Origin: Schizochytrium sp. TIO01
Lineage: Eukaryota; Sar; Bigyra; Thraustochytrida; Thraustochytriidae
Direction of reading: 5' to 3'
DNA: 64,000 nucleotides
Assembly: GCA_004764695.1 (NCBI GenBank)
Contig: SMSO01000014.1
Location: 2,555,148 to 2,619,147, forward strand
The notes beneath the pieces are model-generated. The model saw nothing but the letters and a program-made list of their open reading frames with translations, was not told the origin of the DNA and did not search any database. This document shows, in pieces, positions 1 through 10,865 of this stretch. The stretch's first letter is position 1. Every line of letters begins with the position of its first letter. Position numbers and translations under genes: made by a program.

Positions 1-1394
1 CCGCACGATGACGCTCGCCTCAAGACTTGACCCACGGTGACATTACGAGTTCTCTTGAGCCAGCGCGGAAGACCTTCTAGCTCGGTAATGCTTGCTTGCC
101 TGCCTACCTAATGGACTTCGAAACACGTGTACCAGGAGAGCATCATCGTCACCACTGGCAGCACCATCGCCACCACCACCACCACCACCGCCACCCAGAA
201 CAGAGGCTTCAAGAGCGACGCCATGTAGTTGCCATGCTCATATGGTCCCTTTGGGGTTTTGTGCTCAATTGTCAATGACATTCAGGAATGTCCCGCGAAA
301 CCCTTAGGCATTACTTCGTGCAGCGCAGAGATAGCAACTTTGGGCTGACCTTGTCGCTTACCATCAATCGTCATCCTTGCTGGCGTCGAAGCCAATACAA
401 TCACCGTCACTGCCACTAAGAACTTTTTCCAGCGCACTCAACGAGTGCAACGAAGGAACTGATGAGTACATTGAATCCGTTGCTCACCTATGAGCGTCGA
501 ATGCAATGTTCTTGCCACTGTTGCCTCTTCGTCGTACTTACTCGCACTGCTAAATACGTCTCGCAAGCTAAAGATAGGACGAGCGAGCCCTTTTGCACTC
601 TGTAGCAGAACTTCTGGTTCTACTTTGCGTAATCCAGGTACTGAAAGCTTGACAAGGTACGTTGGATCTATGGATGGAATGGAATGCACGAAGTTGCACG
701 AAGACCACATTGCTTTTGCTTTCGAATAGGTTGCATTCCGTGTCGTGAGAAGTCGGGCTTCTGCTCTTCTATGTTGTCAAAGAAGCATGCATTTTGTACA
801 ATTGTAATAATACGAGATTACTAAAATGGTAGGTGGTTGTTTACCCGCTGCTGGTATGTCTTGAGTGTAAAGATTATTCATCGCATGCAAATGTGTCTCT
901 TCATGAGAAACAAACATACGCAAATCCACGCAGAATGTACAGAAACTACCTCTATTATGCCCACTTGAAAGTCGTGCAAGACGCATGATCCTCGATTCGA
1001 CTGGAACGACGCTTTTTCTTTCCTCTGCTTCTTCTTTCTTTTCTGTCTTTATTTATTATGTTATGTTATGTTATGTTATGTTATGTATTTTATTTAATTC
1101 TATTTTAAAAACTAATTTAGGCTCAGCTCAGCTAATCATTTTAGTATTTTTATTTTAAAAAATTAACAAAAAGCTCATTTCTACATGTCTTTGTACAACA
1201 TAAACTTATCTGGTAATAATAAGTATATGATGCCATATACTATTACTATCCCTGCTATATAGAAGAATGGAGAGAAGAAAGTGGTTTCCGTTAGGAACTG
1301 GTGTTGGTGCTTCAGTGGGACTCCCAATTCGTAAACCATCAGGAGTCGCGCAGAGTGCTGCGTGGCGCAGGGACTGCGCTTAAGCGCATAAACT
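1..1394. other. Non-coding left flank
   Basis: No convincing gene is visible. Positions 140-200 are a CAC/CAT-rich low-complexity tract that gives His-rich and Pro-rich reading frames; these look like repeat artefacts. From about 1020 the sequence becomes very AT-rich and includes a TTATG pentanucleotide array. The last 100 bases before 1395 are presumably the promoter and 5' leader of the tectonin gene, but I see no clear TATA element. Confidence 0.5.
1056..1085. repeat. TTATG pentanucleotide microsatellite
   Basis: Six perfect tandem copies of TTATG lie in AT-rich DNA upstream of the tectonin gene. No function is evident. Confidence 0.9.
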
Positions 1395-3560
1395 ATGGCC
1401 CATCGAGATCCACCGATGTTGACGGAGTGTCATGGAGACGCAGCAACGATGGAGACAAGGATTGATTATGGGAGGGCCAAACGCGGAGTGAGGAATGGCT
1501 GTCAAGGAGACTATGCCAGGGGATTGACCAAGATCCAGGCGCTACTCTTTGCAGCAGTGCTCGTGAATTTAAGGAGCTTTGGTTATGCAGCAACACCACT
1601 CTCAGCTGCAGTAGAAAGTCCATCTGGATATACATTTTTAGAAGCAGAAAGCAACAGTCCGGTTCTTGAAAGTATTCTCGAATCCGGAGATGACTCCCGA
1701 AAAGGGGCGTATAACTTCCTGACGTATGCTATTGGCATGATCATCAACCCATGTAAAGGTCGCGATCCAGACTGTTGCTTAAATATCTATGGTGAGCCAG
1801 AATATGTTCGGCACTCTCCTGTGGTGCCAGCAACCTGGCTCTGGGCACTTGCAGCACACAGCGATTCAATTTATACCTGTCAGATGCCTTGCATTGGAAA
1901 CTGGACGCTAGTGAATGATACCAAAACAATTTATGAATATAGCCTTGACCAGATTGATTCTGATGTAGATTATATCTGGGGATTGAGCCTTTCTGAGAGT
2001 AAGCTTTTTCGACGGACACTCGACGCATATGAAACGTGGACTTTCATCAGTGGTAATTTTAGTGCCTTTACAACAAGCGGAGCATACGCAATGTATGCCA
2101 TTAATTATGATTCCCCACTGGAAATTCTAGCATGCGTTAAGCCCTGCGACGGACAATGGAAAACCCCTACCGAAGTGGATGGCCATCCATTAGAAGGTGA
2201 AGAATGGGCTGCCTTAGACCTTGGTGACACCGTTGGTACTGTGACATCATACAAATATATTGGCGCAGATGAGACTCATGTTTGGGTCGTTCTTGATGAC
2301 GGCAGACTGTTTGCCCGAAGGGTCCTTCTTCCTCCTAAAGAACCCTTACTACGATGGAAAGACGTGTGGATCTATGATGGAGCATACGGCCAATGGCTCG
2401 ATCTAACACCAAGCAACAAGAAAGTTGCTAAAGTCGTAACTTCAATACAATTGGATACTATCTGGATTTTGACAGAATCTGGCACTGCCCAGGGTTGTGT
2501 AAGACCATGCGATGATGCAGATTGGTCCGAAGCAGGCGCTCCCGGCGGAAATGGCATTATCCAAGACATTGACGCTGATGATCGTTATGTCTGGGCAGTA
2601 TCAACAACAGGCCAAGTATACCGACGTTCTGCATCTATTTCGTCTTCAGTGACAAACTGGGTGACAATTCCATCTTCTTCTTCGGAAATCGACTCAGTAA
2701 CTGCTGCATGGGATACTATCCCTGATGGGGGTTTCAAGCAAATCACTTCGCCTGCACTCCTTACAAATACAGACTCCTTTACTGAATACACCGTGGAAGA
2801 ATTCGGCCAAGACTGCGCGCTTGTCACTGATGAAGATAGCTGTACTTTAAAAACAACTGAGCTCTGCGTTTGGAATGTAGAAACTTATATTTGCGAAAAG
2901 CAAGTTAGCACCAAAGCCAGCCGACTTCCAGATCTCGACATCACATTTGAGGATGGAAACTGTATCATCGCGGAGGTTACAGCAGCAGATGGAGCCGTAA
3001 GTATGGAACCTGGCTTCTCTTATGTTCGTGATTATCAGAATCAAAGCTGGCAAATTAAGCGTGATCCAGATTGTCTGGACCAGGGTGTACGCAGTTCGCA
3101 TAGTACCACAATGCCAGCTTGCTGGGACCATAATACGACAGTGGATGCAAGTGCATCATGCTACGATCCAGATGGTAACGAGACAGACACATGCGTAGCG
3201 ATTGCTTATGCCACCACAGTTTACATTCCAAAATGTGGGGGGGCATACGCGGATTCGGATTCTTGTGGCACCTTTTTAGAGCTTCATGCGCCTGGGGAGC
3301 CGGATATTATTAACCAGATTCGTGTCGAATCAAATACCTCTTTTGTATCTGGCTACACAACAACAATAATGCCATTACAGTTTGCAAATAATTCAGACCA
3401 TGTCATTTGTCTCGGAGACTATGAACTTTGGTGGACTCAACGTACAAGAAAGCGTAAAATTGTTGAAGCGATCAAGAAGTTTAGCGTCACTTACCCACCT
3501 TGTGACTGGAACGACGCTAGTGGTGAATATGAAACATTTGCATCGATAGACTCTCTCTAA
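1395..3560 (+). CDS. Secreted tectonin-repeat (beta-propeller lectin-like) protein
   Basis: A 721-residue protein. Residues about 45-66 form a hydrophobic segment ending in small residues, which looks like a signal peptide behind a long basic leader; an in-frame Met at residue 19 would shorten that leader. Three units begin with a C-x2-PC-x-x-W-like motif (Cys at residues 162, 247 and 368) and continue with I-D/G-A-D-x-x-x-V/I-W, the pattern of tectonin repeats in fish-egg lectins and Physarum tectonins. Such repeats form beta-propellers that bind sugars or lipopolysaccharide. The C-terminal 250 residues are Cys-rich with several N-x-S/T sites and no recognised family; there is no C-terminal membrane anchor. 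The inferred role is an extracellular or vacuolar lectin. An AATAAA lies 139 bases past the stop. The gene converges on its downstream neighbour. Confidence 0.72.
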   Translation: MAHRDPPMLTECHGDAATMETRIDYGRAKRGVRNGCQGDYARGLTKIQALLFAAVLVNLRSFGYAATPLSAAVESPSGYTFLEAESNSPVLESILESGDDSRKGAYNFLTYAIGMIINPCKGRDPDCCLNIYGEPEYVRHSPVVPATWLWALAAHSDSIYTCQMPCIGNWTLVNDTKTIYEYSLDQIDSDVDYIWGLSLSESKLFRRTLDAYETWTFISGNFSAFTTSGAYAMYAINYDSPLEILACVKPCDGQWKTPTEVDGHPLEGEEWAALDLGDTVGTVTSYKYIGADETHVWVVLDDGRLFARRVLLPPKEPLLRWKDVWIYDGAYGQWLDLTPSNKKVAKVVTSIQLDTIWILTESGTAQGCVRPCDDADWSEAGAPGGNGIIQDIDADDRYVWAVSTTGQVYRRSASISSSVTNWVTIPSSSSEIDSVTAAWDTIPDGGFKQITSPALLTNTDSFTEYTVEEFGQDCALVTDEDSCTLKTTELCVWNVETYICEKQVSTKASRLPDLDITFEDGNCIIAEVTAADGAVSMEPGFSYVRDYQNQSWQIKRDPDCLDQGVRSSHSTTMPACWDHNTTVDASASCYDPDGNETDTCVAIAYATTVYIPKCGGAYADSDSCGTFLELHAPGEPDIINQIRVESNTSFVSGYTTTIMPLQFANNSDHVICLGDYELWWTQRTRKRKIVEAIKKFSVTYPPCDWNDASGEYETFASIDSL

Positions 3561-4104
3561 CTCTAATTTAATATTTTGCAATACGGTTCCAAAGTGAAGC
3601 TCTGTGCATCAAAACAAAAACGAATTCTAGGCTACAATGTCTCAAAACATAAAATTTACGTTATTGGGCTGGTGCTGAGGCAATTATTGTAAAATCGAAA
3701 TAAAATCCTGATCAAAATGAACACTACAAGTTGCGAACAAAAAATCGCGAAGAATTTTATAGAAGTGTATGCTCATCCAATTCACATTTAGTTTACTACT
3801 CATGATCAAATGATATTGTGTGTCCTATATCGCAATGGTGCAGTGATAAGTTAAAAATAAAAATGTCACAGGGATGTGAGTGTCAATTATGTCCAAGTAA
3901 CTATTTTTGAACTGCTATAACGTCGGAAGTATTGACTAAAAAAAAGATTCAATTGCTTCTTAATTTTTAAAGTGGACAACATCAAGTACCATTCAATGAT
4001 TTATTTATAAGAATGGTTGCCTTGAGAAATCACAATAATACAGGGAAGCTCTAAATAAAGAGTTCCGTTTGCCACGTCAAAGGCAAAACACACTCACTAA
4101 CTAA
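3561..4104. other. Intergenic region between convergent genes
   Basis: AT-rich 3' flanks of the tectonin gene and the IQ-motif gene. It contains an AATAAA at 3699 on the + strand. No other feature is seen. Confidence 0.6.
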
Positions 4105-6834
4105 TCAAAAGTGTTGCTGTGCATGATAACGAGCAGCTTCTCGGAGGGATGTAAACGGGAATTCAGGACCTCCATGGAAAAGTGAATGACGGGAAGATGG
4201 TAGTTTCTTAGACTCCTTTAATTCTTCTCGATGTCTCACTTCTGCAGCTAATGCAAGGAGAACCTCACCCGGGTTAGCATGCCGGCTTTGTGAAAGCTGG
4301 GAGGTTTGCTCTTCAACAAAGTAGATGAGGTCTGATGGTCCCAAGTGTGCAAAGTTTTCCACGCTTTTGCTTCGAGCAAAGTTCACCAAAAGCTTAGCAA
4401 TATCGGGAGTTAACCCGGCTTCTTCTCGTAGAATTTCTGTAAATTCACGAGCACGCATGCTTTGTTGGTTTGGACCAGCATACTTTGAGAACATGGCATG
4501 CAAGAGTTGCGATTCCTGTTTTGTCAAGGACATATGACGCGATTTTGATCTTACATCTCGCATCATGGGCGGATTCCCCTGCTTAATCATAATTTGCATT
4601 TCCTTTGCAAGTTCAAATAATGAGGGAAGACGTTCGACGAGGTTCACAAAATCAGAGGGAAGCAAGGTTACATACTGCTCTTCTGGAGGGTAGCTCAAAA
4701 GATTTTTAATGCATTTGTCAACCAGGAGATCAAATGCGGTTTTCCTGACTCCTGAACGACTCCGACGAAGTTTGGAAACAACTACTGATATTGTCAGAGG
4801 CGTCTTGCTGCGGCCTCGCAAAAGCTTATATAGTTCCAGTGCAGCCTCCGCAATGCCCTTTCTTTCCCTTTTCTCCTGTTCAATTTCATCAAGTTCCTCT
4901 TGTTCTTCTGCGTTCACGGCCTGTGTGACTAGGTCACAAGTTTTCGAGTATGTCTCTGAAAAGTTGGGAATAGGCGAGGGGTACAAAGGTGCTGGCTTAA
5001 ACGGTCGAGGCGGTGGCGGAGTCTCAACAGAAATGCTATACTGCCTGCTTCTCTCTATAGATAGCTTTCTATTGTCCGAAGTTAGTTTTGATTGTACGTC
5101 TGGTTTAAGCGAGTCTGGAAGGTGCTCCTTCTCCTCATCAATGTATTGATTTGTTTGTGGATCCATGTCATTGGGTGGAGGAGGTGGTCCTGGCGGTCTC
5201 GGAATCGAACGCCGCACAGTTGCCAAGCTGGTAGACACTAAGGAAAGTGGCGGATAAGTTGCTTGCTTTGTAGGCAGCGAAGCACTATGCTGACTCCATT
5301 CATCCTCTCGCAGTCTGCCATATGGTGAGCTCGATCCGGAACTTTGAAAGCCGCGGCGGGCCTGTTGCGAAATTGTGCTCACAAGACCTAACGCACGTCC
5401 GTTATGAGGTCCGTGCTGAAGACGACTGCGATCAGAGAGACTTTTTATAAGGTCTTGACGTGTTCGATAACCACGCCACGCCGCTTGGATTTGGGCTGCA
5501 CGTTTATTCCAGAATTGTTGTTTGAATTCTGATAATGTGTTTTGCTGCCCATACAATCGTTTATCGCGAATAGCCTCGATCTTAGTCGAGTGAGTGTGGC
5601 TTAGATGCAGGTTCTCCGAGCGCAGTGAGTGCATAGGATAGGCCAATTTGGGCACCACGGTGGTAGGAGACACCATTGGAGGTTCCGGTGCAAAGCGCCG
5701 AGGAGATGCATCACCACACTGGAGTGTCCTGTACAGGAGTGCAATTTGTGCGGGTGTGAGAGATGAAGCTTCAGGGCTTTTAAGACTTTCTCCGGTCTCC
5801 CCCGTGGCGTCGACAATAGCTCGTATTGTTTGCTTAGCATGTCTTTCCAGTTTCTCCTCCAAATTATCAATACGATACGCAAGATCTTCAGCAGAGACAG
5901 GGTCAGCAGGCCCTGGGAGGCTTCCACCGCGCGAACGAGTCTTGCTGGACACGCTACCATTAGTTGTTCTATTATCAACCCCATCCCCTGGCCCTGGAGA
6001 TTTAGGCCGACCCTGCTCGCTGGCTTTGCTTGATGAGCTTTGCAAACTTGCCTCCCTAGATATTTTATTTGGTTTTTGGACAACAGGTTCAGGTGGATTT
6101 GAGTCCTCAAGTAGAACAAAGCCTTGAAAAGCTGGCGCGGGATCGTGCGCAGACTGACTTTCGACCTTTATTGCTGTTCCTTTCTCCTGTTTTATTTCTT
6201 TGGACTCTTTCGTATTATTCATCGAAGCCGAAGCTACGGATTCGATGGAGCCACGCTGACCTTGAGTACTCTTTTTCTCTACATTAGTTTCACCACCATT
6301 ATCCGCGTTGACAATGCCCTCATCATCGCGATCTCTCTCAGATAAATCATCAGAAGTTGCCTCCAAGCTCTTGCCCTGATTCTGACTCAGGGTTCGTGTT
6401 TGCTCTGAGACAGGGTCAGGGCCTTGATCAATGTTTAAATCAAGACTCTTCTCGAGATTCTGGTTCTGGTTCTGCCTTTGCTTTTGATCTTGGTCTAGGC
6501 CAGTGCTGTTGTTTTCTTCGTTGTCATCCCATGGAAAACTCCCTTCAGTGTGACCCCTGCCACGGAGCTCTTCGACTCCCATGAGATTCTCTGCTATCCC
6601 CGGAGGAGCTGATGACCTCCTTAGTGTTGAATCGAGATCGCCTCCATCAGTTGAGTCTGATCGAGCGCTCTTGGACTCATGTCGCTTCCTGCGTAGAATA
6701 GAGGAGTTATTGGAGCCATACGACCGTCTCTGAGGTAGCATCTCGCTCACGCGTGCAAGCAGAGCCAGGCGTGCCGAAGACCTCCGGCTGCGCCGCGGAA
6801 GCTCATCCTCCGCAGTAGTTGAAGCAGGGGTCAT
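4105..6834 (-). CDS. IQ-motif protein, mostly disordered
   Basis: A 909-residue protein starting at the first in-frame ATG (6834); the open frame runs further upstream without another ATG. The first 300 residues are rich in Ser, Glu, Gln and Asn with no globular look, including a Gln/Asn-rich stretch of DQDQKQRQNQNQN type. An IQ motif (IQAAWRGYRTRQ) sits near residues 445-459 and suggests calmodulin or myosin-light-chain binding. Proline-rich stretches follow. The last 200 residues are helical and EF-hand-like in rhythm (FSKYAG...FTEILREEAGL), but I see no canonical calcium loop. The predicted role is a cytoskeletal or signalling scaffold; I do not recognise an orthologue. It is divergent from the PiggyBac-derived gene, with about 720 bases between the starts. 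Confidence 0.65.
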   Translation of the reverse strand: MTPASTTAEDELPRRSRRSSARLALLARVSEMLPQRRSYGSNNSSILRRKRHESKSARSDSTDGGDLDSTLRRSSAPPGIAENLMGVEELRGRGHTEGSFPWDDNEENNSTGLDQDQKQRQNQNQNLEKSLDLNIDQGPDPVSEQTRTLSQNQGKSLEATSDDLSERDRDDEGIVNADNGGETNVEKKSTQGQRGSIESVASASMNNTKESKEIKQEKGTAIKVESQSAHDPAPAFQGFVLLEDSNPPEPVVQKPNKISREASLQSSSSKASEQGRPKSPGPGDGVDNRTTNGSVSSKTRSRGGSLPGPADPVSAEDLAYRIDNLEEKLERHAKQTIRAIVDATGETGESLKSPEASSLTPAQIALLYRTLQCGDASPRRFAPEPPMVSPTTVVPKLAYPMHSLRSENLHLSHTHSTKIEAIRDKRLYGQQNTLSEFKQQFWNKRAAQIQAAWRGYRTRQDLIKSLSDRSRLQHGPHNGRALGLVSTISQQARRGFQSSGSSSPYGRLREDEWSQHSASLPTKQATYPPLSLVSTSLATVRRSIPRPPGPPPPPNDMDPQTNQYIDEEKEHLPDSLKPDVQSKLTSDNRKLSIERSRQYSISVETPPPPRPFKPAPLYPSPIPNFSETYSKTCDLVTQAVNAEEQEELDEIEQEKRERKGIAEAALELYKLLRGRSKTPLTISVVVSKLRRSRSGVRKTAFDLLVDKCIKNLLSYPPEEQYVTLLPSDFVNLVERLPSLFELAKEMQIMIKQGNPPMMRDVRSKSRHMSLTKQESQLLHAMFSKYAGPNQQSMRAREFTEILREEAGLTPDIAKLLVNFARSKSVENFAHLGPSDLIYFVEEQTSQLSQSRHANPGEVLLALAAEVRHREELKESKKLPSSRHSLFHGGPEFPFTSLREAARYHAQQHF

Positions 6835-7551
6835 TGTCCCTGCGGCGCCAGCTACCAGCGCAGCGCCAAAGGAATCGGTCTCAACAACAAAAGCGATTTG
6901 TACTGCGTTTTCATCTCTCAATGCGATGCAGAGAACAGCACTCCTACGATTACAATATATGGAAACCTTAGTTCACATGAATGCTCGGAAGAAAGAAAGT
7001 TAGGTGTGTACCATGTTCAAGCAAGTGAGTTATAGCAGATCTACCAGTGGGTTATAAATGGAGGGCAAAGTGAGTTATAGAATCCTGGAAGTGGGATTTA
7101 ATTCAAATAGGCTACTGGAGATGGGGCGATAGTTGACTTGTGGGAGCGATAGAGAATGGCGATGGAGAAGATGGGCGCAGCGAGCAAACTACGATTAGAG
7201 AGGCCTGGAACGGCCTTGAGCCTACGGTGTGGGTCTCTGGCTGGTGCTGAGAAGGTAGCTGGCACTGTCTAAAGGCGAGGGGTTTTCTGGCTAAAGAGGT
7301 GTGGCTGGCGCTGGGTGAGAGCCTCTGGGGCATGGCGCAGATTGAGGTTGAAGGGGAAAAAAGCGGAGCAGCAAAGAGCCTAGGAAAAATTGCAACGCGC
7401 GGTTTGCGAAGTCATTAAAAGCATTATTGGAGTGCGTCAAGCAATTTTTAAGGAGAGTGTTGATCAACTGAGGACCTTGATGAAATTTTGGTGGATAAAA
7501 TCTCGGATTTGTGCGTGAAGCTTTATTTTGGGTGCAGATTAAAGCCTAATC
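6835..7551. other. Divergent intergenic region
   Basis: This region lies between two divergent starts and presumably holds both promoters. The stretch 7000-7110 repeats a short phrase (AGTGAGTTATAG, with variants) at about 7024, 7049 and 7069. No TATA box or RNA gene is recognised. Confidence 0.5.
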
Positions 7552-10083
7552 ATGGCCCAACGTGAGATTGCAGAAGGTTCTAGGGTCATTGTAAACTCAG
7601 AAGTTCTTGGCATTGATGAGGATCAACCAGACGGAGCGACTTCATACAAAGGAGAAGTTTTAGGACCTTCGAAGAAGCCAAACGGCTCGTGGATGGTCAG
7701 GTTTCAGGATGGCTTGATGGACAATGTGGTGAAAATCATCGCAGCTAAAGATATGCAATTGATGCAGCCAGAAGTAAACCACGAAAATACAGAAGAGTAC
7801 CAACAAGGGGTACTTGTAGCAAGTAAAGACTGTACATTACCTCAAAAGAGGAGCAGTGATCACAAGGAGGGTAACTTAGAAACAGGCGACGCAGAGCGCA
7901 AACGTCGCAGGCAAATGATCGCGGGCAATGGATCTCAACCTGCAAACGTTGAAGACCACCTTTCTTCATCTGAGGACCCCAAAGAGGATAGGTTAGCTCA
8001 TGCATCTTCCGTGACTTCAAGCAGCACCCTCGAACAAGGTTCGCCGCGCCACAATTCTAATTATGGTGTTTTTGCGAGCTTTCCGTCTGCATTTAGAGCT
8101 GAAAATACAACGTGGACTCTTCGTGAGAACATTGAGGACACGCGAGGGGGTTATGAATTAAATCAAACACCTTGCATCAAATTCGATCACAAAGATGAGG
8201 GCGGGTTTGATCTTTATCACGCGCATACTGATGGTAACCGAGACGAGAGTGACAAAGCAACTGCAGATCGGCCTCCCTTTGAGTATTTCATATCCCTTTT
8301 GTGGAGCTCAGAAACGCTTGAAAAAATTGTTGATTACACAAACGTTCGACTGGCCTGTGCTAACATTACCTTATTAGATGGCGCGCCGGAGCTTTTCCGT
8401 TTTTTAGGTGTTTTGATTCGCTGTGCCCGCTTCCCGAATCACTCCTTGGAAAACTTGTGGAGAGTTTCTGAAGGCAATGGGTGTACTCCTGTGGAGCATG
8501 TGATGACGTTAGATCGATTCCAGCAGATTCTCGATAATCTTTCATTTACCGGATCTGACGTTGAGGAGTGGCCGAGAGTTGCATCTTTTGGGCATCTACC
8601 AGACGTTTTTCATGAAAGGTCATATTTAGGTTGTCCCAGCATCGATTTTCTTATAAAAGAATTCAACGCACAACGAAAAAATCATATTGTTCCAGGTCAC
8701 GGAATATGTGTCAGTCGATATGAAGATCATGAAGATGCTGGGAAGAAAGCAAAATGTTATTGCCGGCGTCAACTAGCACAAAATTCCTTCGGCAAAGCTG
8801 TTGGAACTCCAAACCCACCTCTTAACCTGGAGGTGTCAGCTTGCTGTAGCACGGGCATCATTCTTCGCCTAGAAGTTTCTCATGCCCATCCATTATCAGT
8901 GATGGATAGCTCTCAAGATCCTGCTTTTGCTCAGGCGGTTCGCCTTGTTAGTCCGTGGTTCAAGAATCGCACTTTGTATACAAGTGGAGTGTATTCCTCA
9001 CTTGACAATGCTGTGCGCTTTTGGAGAATCTACAACATGTCGGTAATGTTTAAGCTTCCTATCGCTTCGCACGATTCCCTCCGGGTAAGTCTAGAGACTC
9101 TGCCGTTCCAAAAGGCAGGGGAGAGTGTCTTTTATCAGGGCCTTCTTGATGGGGAGGAGGGTTTGCAAACGTGCAATCTGTATGGGACAGCATGGAATTC
9201 TGGGGATGGTGTATGGAGTGTACTTTCTACTTGTGGTTCCTCAGAAGAGGGCAAACCCCACATTCATTCGCATTGGAGTACAGACGGGATCTTTAGCCAA
9301 ACAGAGATCCCACGGGACACAATCACCGCGGAAGTCGCAGATAGCATATTTTCCGTGGAGGAGCATAGACGTTTGCGAGGTAATTCACTTGCGCTAGAGC
9401 AAGTGTGTACAGGCGAGCAATGGCAAATCCAGATATTTTGCAAGCTCTTAGGCATAACTGTTGTGGATTCATACTTGGCAAGAGAGGCGTTTGACTGCAA
9501 GAACACTTTCAAAAAAAAATTGTCCAGTCTTGTGGAGTTTCAAGCTTATCTAGAAGAAGAGTTACTCAATAATGGCAGGGCACTGCCAACATCTCCTGTA
9601 AATAGGTCTGACGGGCATTTTACTTCTATCGGACCAACTAGTGTATCTTCGACCTCGTTATCATCAGCTAGAGGAAAGAGTGAATTTACGATGGACAGTT
9701 TTCACAAAAGTATAGCAGGCGTTTCACCTGTTGCTCATGACATTCAAGGCATGACGCGATTCAATCGAGAAGTTAAAATCTGGAATCAAGTTAATCCTAA
9801 ACTCCGATGCTCTGAGTGTGCTCGGCGTGGCCGAATTCCAGCACTCCAGACCTGTAACTTTTGCTTAACCTGCTCAATTGCTAAGAAGGGAAACAGTCCG
9901 GAGTGGACGTCTGACCATGTTGTTCGCCTCTGCAAGCAGTGTATCCCCCTGCACTATGTCGACGGAGGGGAGTTTACAAATGCAAAGCGTAAAAAGAAAA
10001 ACTCAGACGCGCTTATTTTGCCAATGTCTCTTCATGATTCTACCCCTCCAAGTGCCGTTAGCGCTGATGCATCTAGTGATTAA
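7552..10083 (+). CDS. PiggyBac transposase-derived protein, probably catalytically inactive
   Basis: An 843-residue protein. The N-terminal 70 residues resemble a small Tudor/KOW-like barrel (G-S-R-V-I-V...Y-K-G-E-V-L-G...W-M-V-R-F-Q-D-G). From about residue 240 the sequence follows the PiggyBac DDE domain (DDE_Tnp_1_7): YFISLLWSSETLEKIVDYTN, then FRFLGVLIRC, then LDRFQQILDNLSF. Where the family has its first catalytic Asp (an S-x-DE context), residues 384-392 read GICVSRYED, with Arg at that position. Where the family has DNFYTS, residues 471-477 read NRTLYTS. The third Asp context (GGVD) is also unrecognisable. The C-terminus has a Cys-rich finger (Cys about 753 to His about 801: CSEC...CNFC...CKQC...H), as in PiggyBac proteins. 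No terminal inverted repeats or TTAA borders are evident. The inference is a domesticated or decayed transposase, perhaps DNA- or chromatin-binding. Confidence 0.72.
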   Translation: MAQREIAEGSRVIVNSEVLGIDEDQPDGATSYKGEVLGPSKKPNGSWMVRFQDGLMDNVVKIIAAKDMQLMQPEVNHENTEEYQQGVLVASKDCTLPQKRSSDHKEGNLETGDAERKRRRQMIAGNGSQPANVEDHLSSSEDPKEDRLAHASSVTSSSTLEQGSPRHNSNYGVFASFPSAFRAENTTWTLRENIEDTRGGYELNQTPCIKFDHKDEGGFDLYHAHTDGNRDESDKATADRPPFEYFISLLWSSETLEKIVDYTNVRLACANITLLDGAPELFRFLGVLIRCARFPNHSLENLWRVSEGNGCTPVEHVMTLDRFQQILDNLSFTGSDVEEWPRVASFGHLPDVFHERSYLGCPSIDFLIKEFNAQRKNHIVPGHGICVSRYEDHEDAGKKAKCYCRRQLAQNSFGKAVGTPNPPLNLEVSACCSTGIILRLEVSHAHPLSVMDSSQDPAFAQAVRLVSPWFKNRTLYTSGVYSSLDNAVRFWRIYNMSVMFKLPIASHDSLRVSLETLPFQKAGESVFYQGLLDGEEGLQTCNLYGTAWNSGDGVWSVLSTCGSSEEGKPHIHSHWSTDGIFSQTEIPRDTITAEVADSIFSVEEHRRLRGNSLALEQVCTGEQWQIQIFCKLLGITVVDSYLAREAFDCKNTFKKKLSSLVEFQAYLEEELLNNGRALPTSPVNRSDGHFTSIGPTSVSSTSLSSARGKSEFTMDSFHKSIAGVSPVAHDIQGMTRFNREVKIWNQVNPKLRCSECARRGRIPALQTCNFCLTCSIAKKGNSPEWTSDHVVRLCKQCIPLHYVDGGEFTNAKRKKKNSDALILPMSLHDSTPPSAVSADASSD

Positions 10084-10865
10084 AAACGTAAAATACATCC
10101 TATTTCTTTATACAGCTGTTCTTTATTGCGCCAAGTATTTCCTCAACTAGCATCCCACATCATACCAATCTAGTTGGATCGTCAATTTAGACTTATATTA
10201 ACTTTCATTGTACTCTTGAGCTACTCTTTTTGACTTGGAATCTTTTCACGAAAAGCTCCCTACGTTCCCTTAGTTATTGGTATTTCATTATTATCATCCT
10301 AAATCTTAACTTGAAGTGCTCCTGCCTTCGATCATTATACGATCATGACCAACCAACGAGGTAGATGTGTTGAAGATAGACACTCATAATGTGCCTGTCA
10401 TAACAACATTCAGAGTAGATACCGCTGTATATGGCAAAACAGGTGATGCTTTAAGTCTAAGATGCTTTTTTTGCTAAACCCAACAAAAAGCATAGTGCTA
10501 CTTTATGCTTTGAAGACCTTGCGTTTTGAGCTCTTCTATTTGCTCAGAGCTTGCATGACTTTTTTGAGTACTACAAACCAGGTTCTCAAATCAACTGTAG
10601 GCAGGAAAATGAGATTTTTTGATATTCTACTTAGTGATCTTTAGACGTTTATCGTAATTGACCGAGCTTAGTCGTGATTTTTATCTTCAAGCACAATGTT
10701 GACGGAGTGGCCACGCATAAACCTTCAACTTTTCTCAGATTGAGCAGCAGCATGAATGCAGAGCTAGATTGTCGAACAACCACTGCATATTATGACTATG
10801 AAGCAAGAGTGAAATCTTATTAGATTCTCCTCACGTCTAGAAGTCTTTTCTATTTTAAAGTAATA

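Noticed and set aside
92-307. Pro-rich or His-rich small proteins at the left edge
   Set aside because: Produced by a CAC repeat in overlapping frames.
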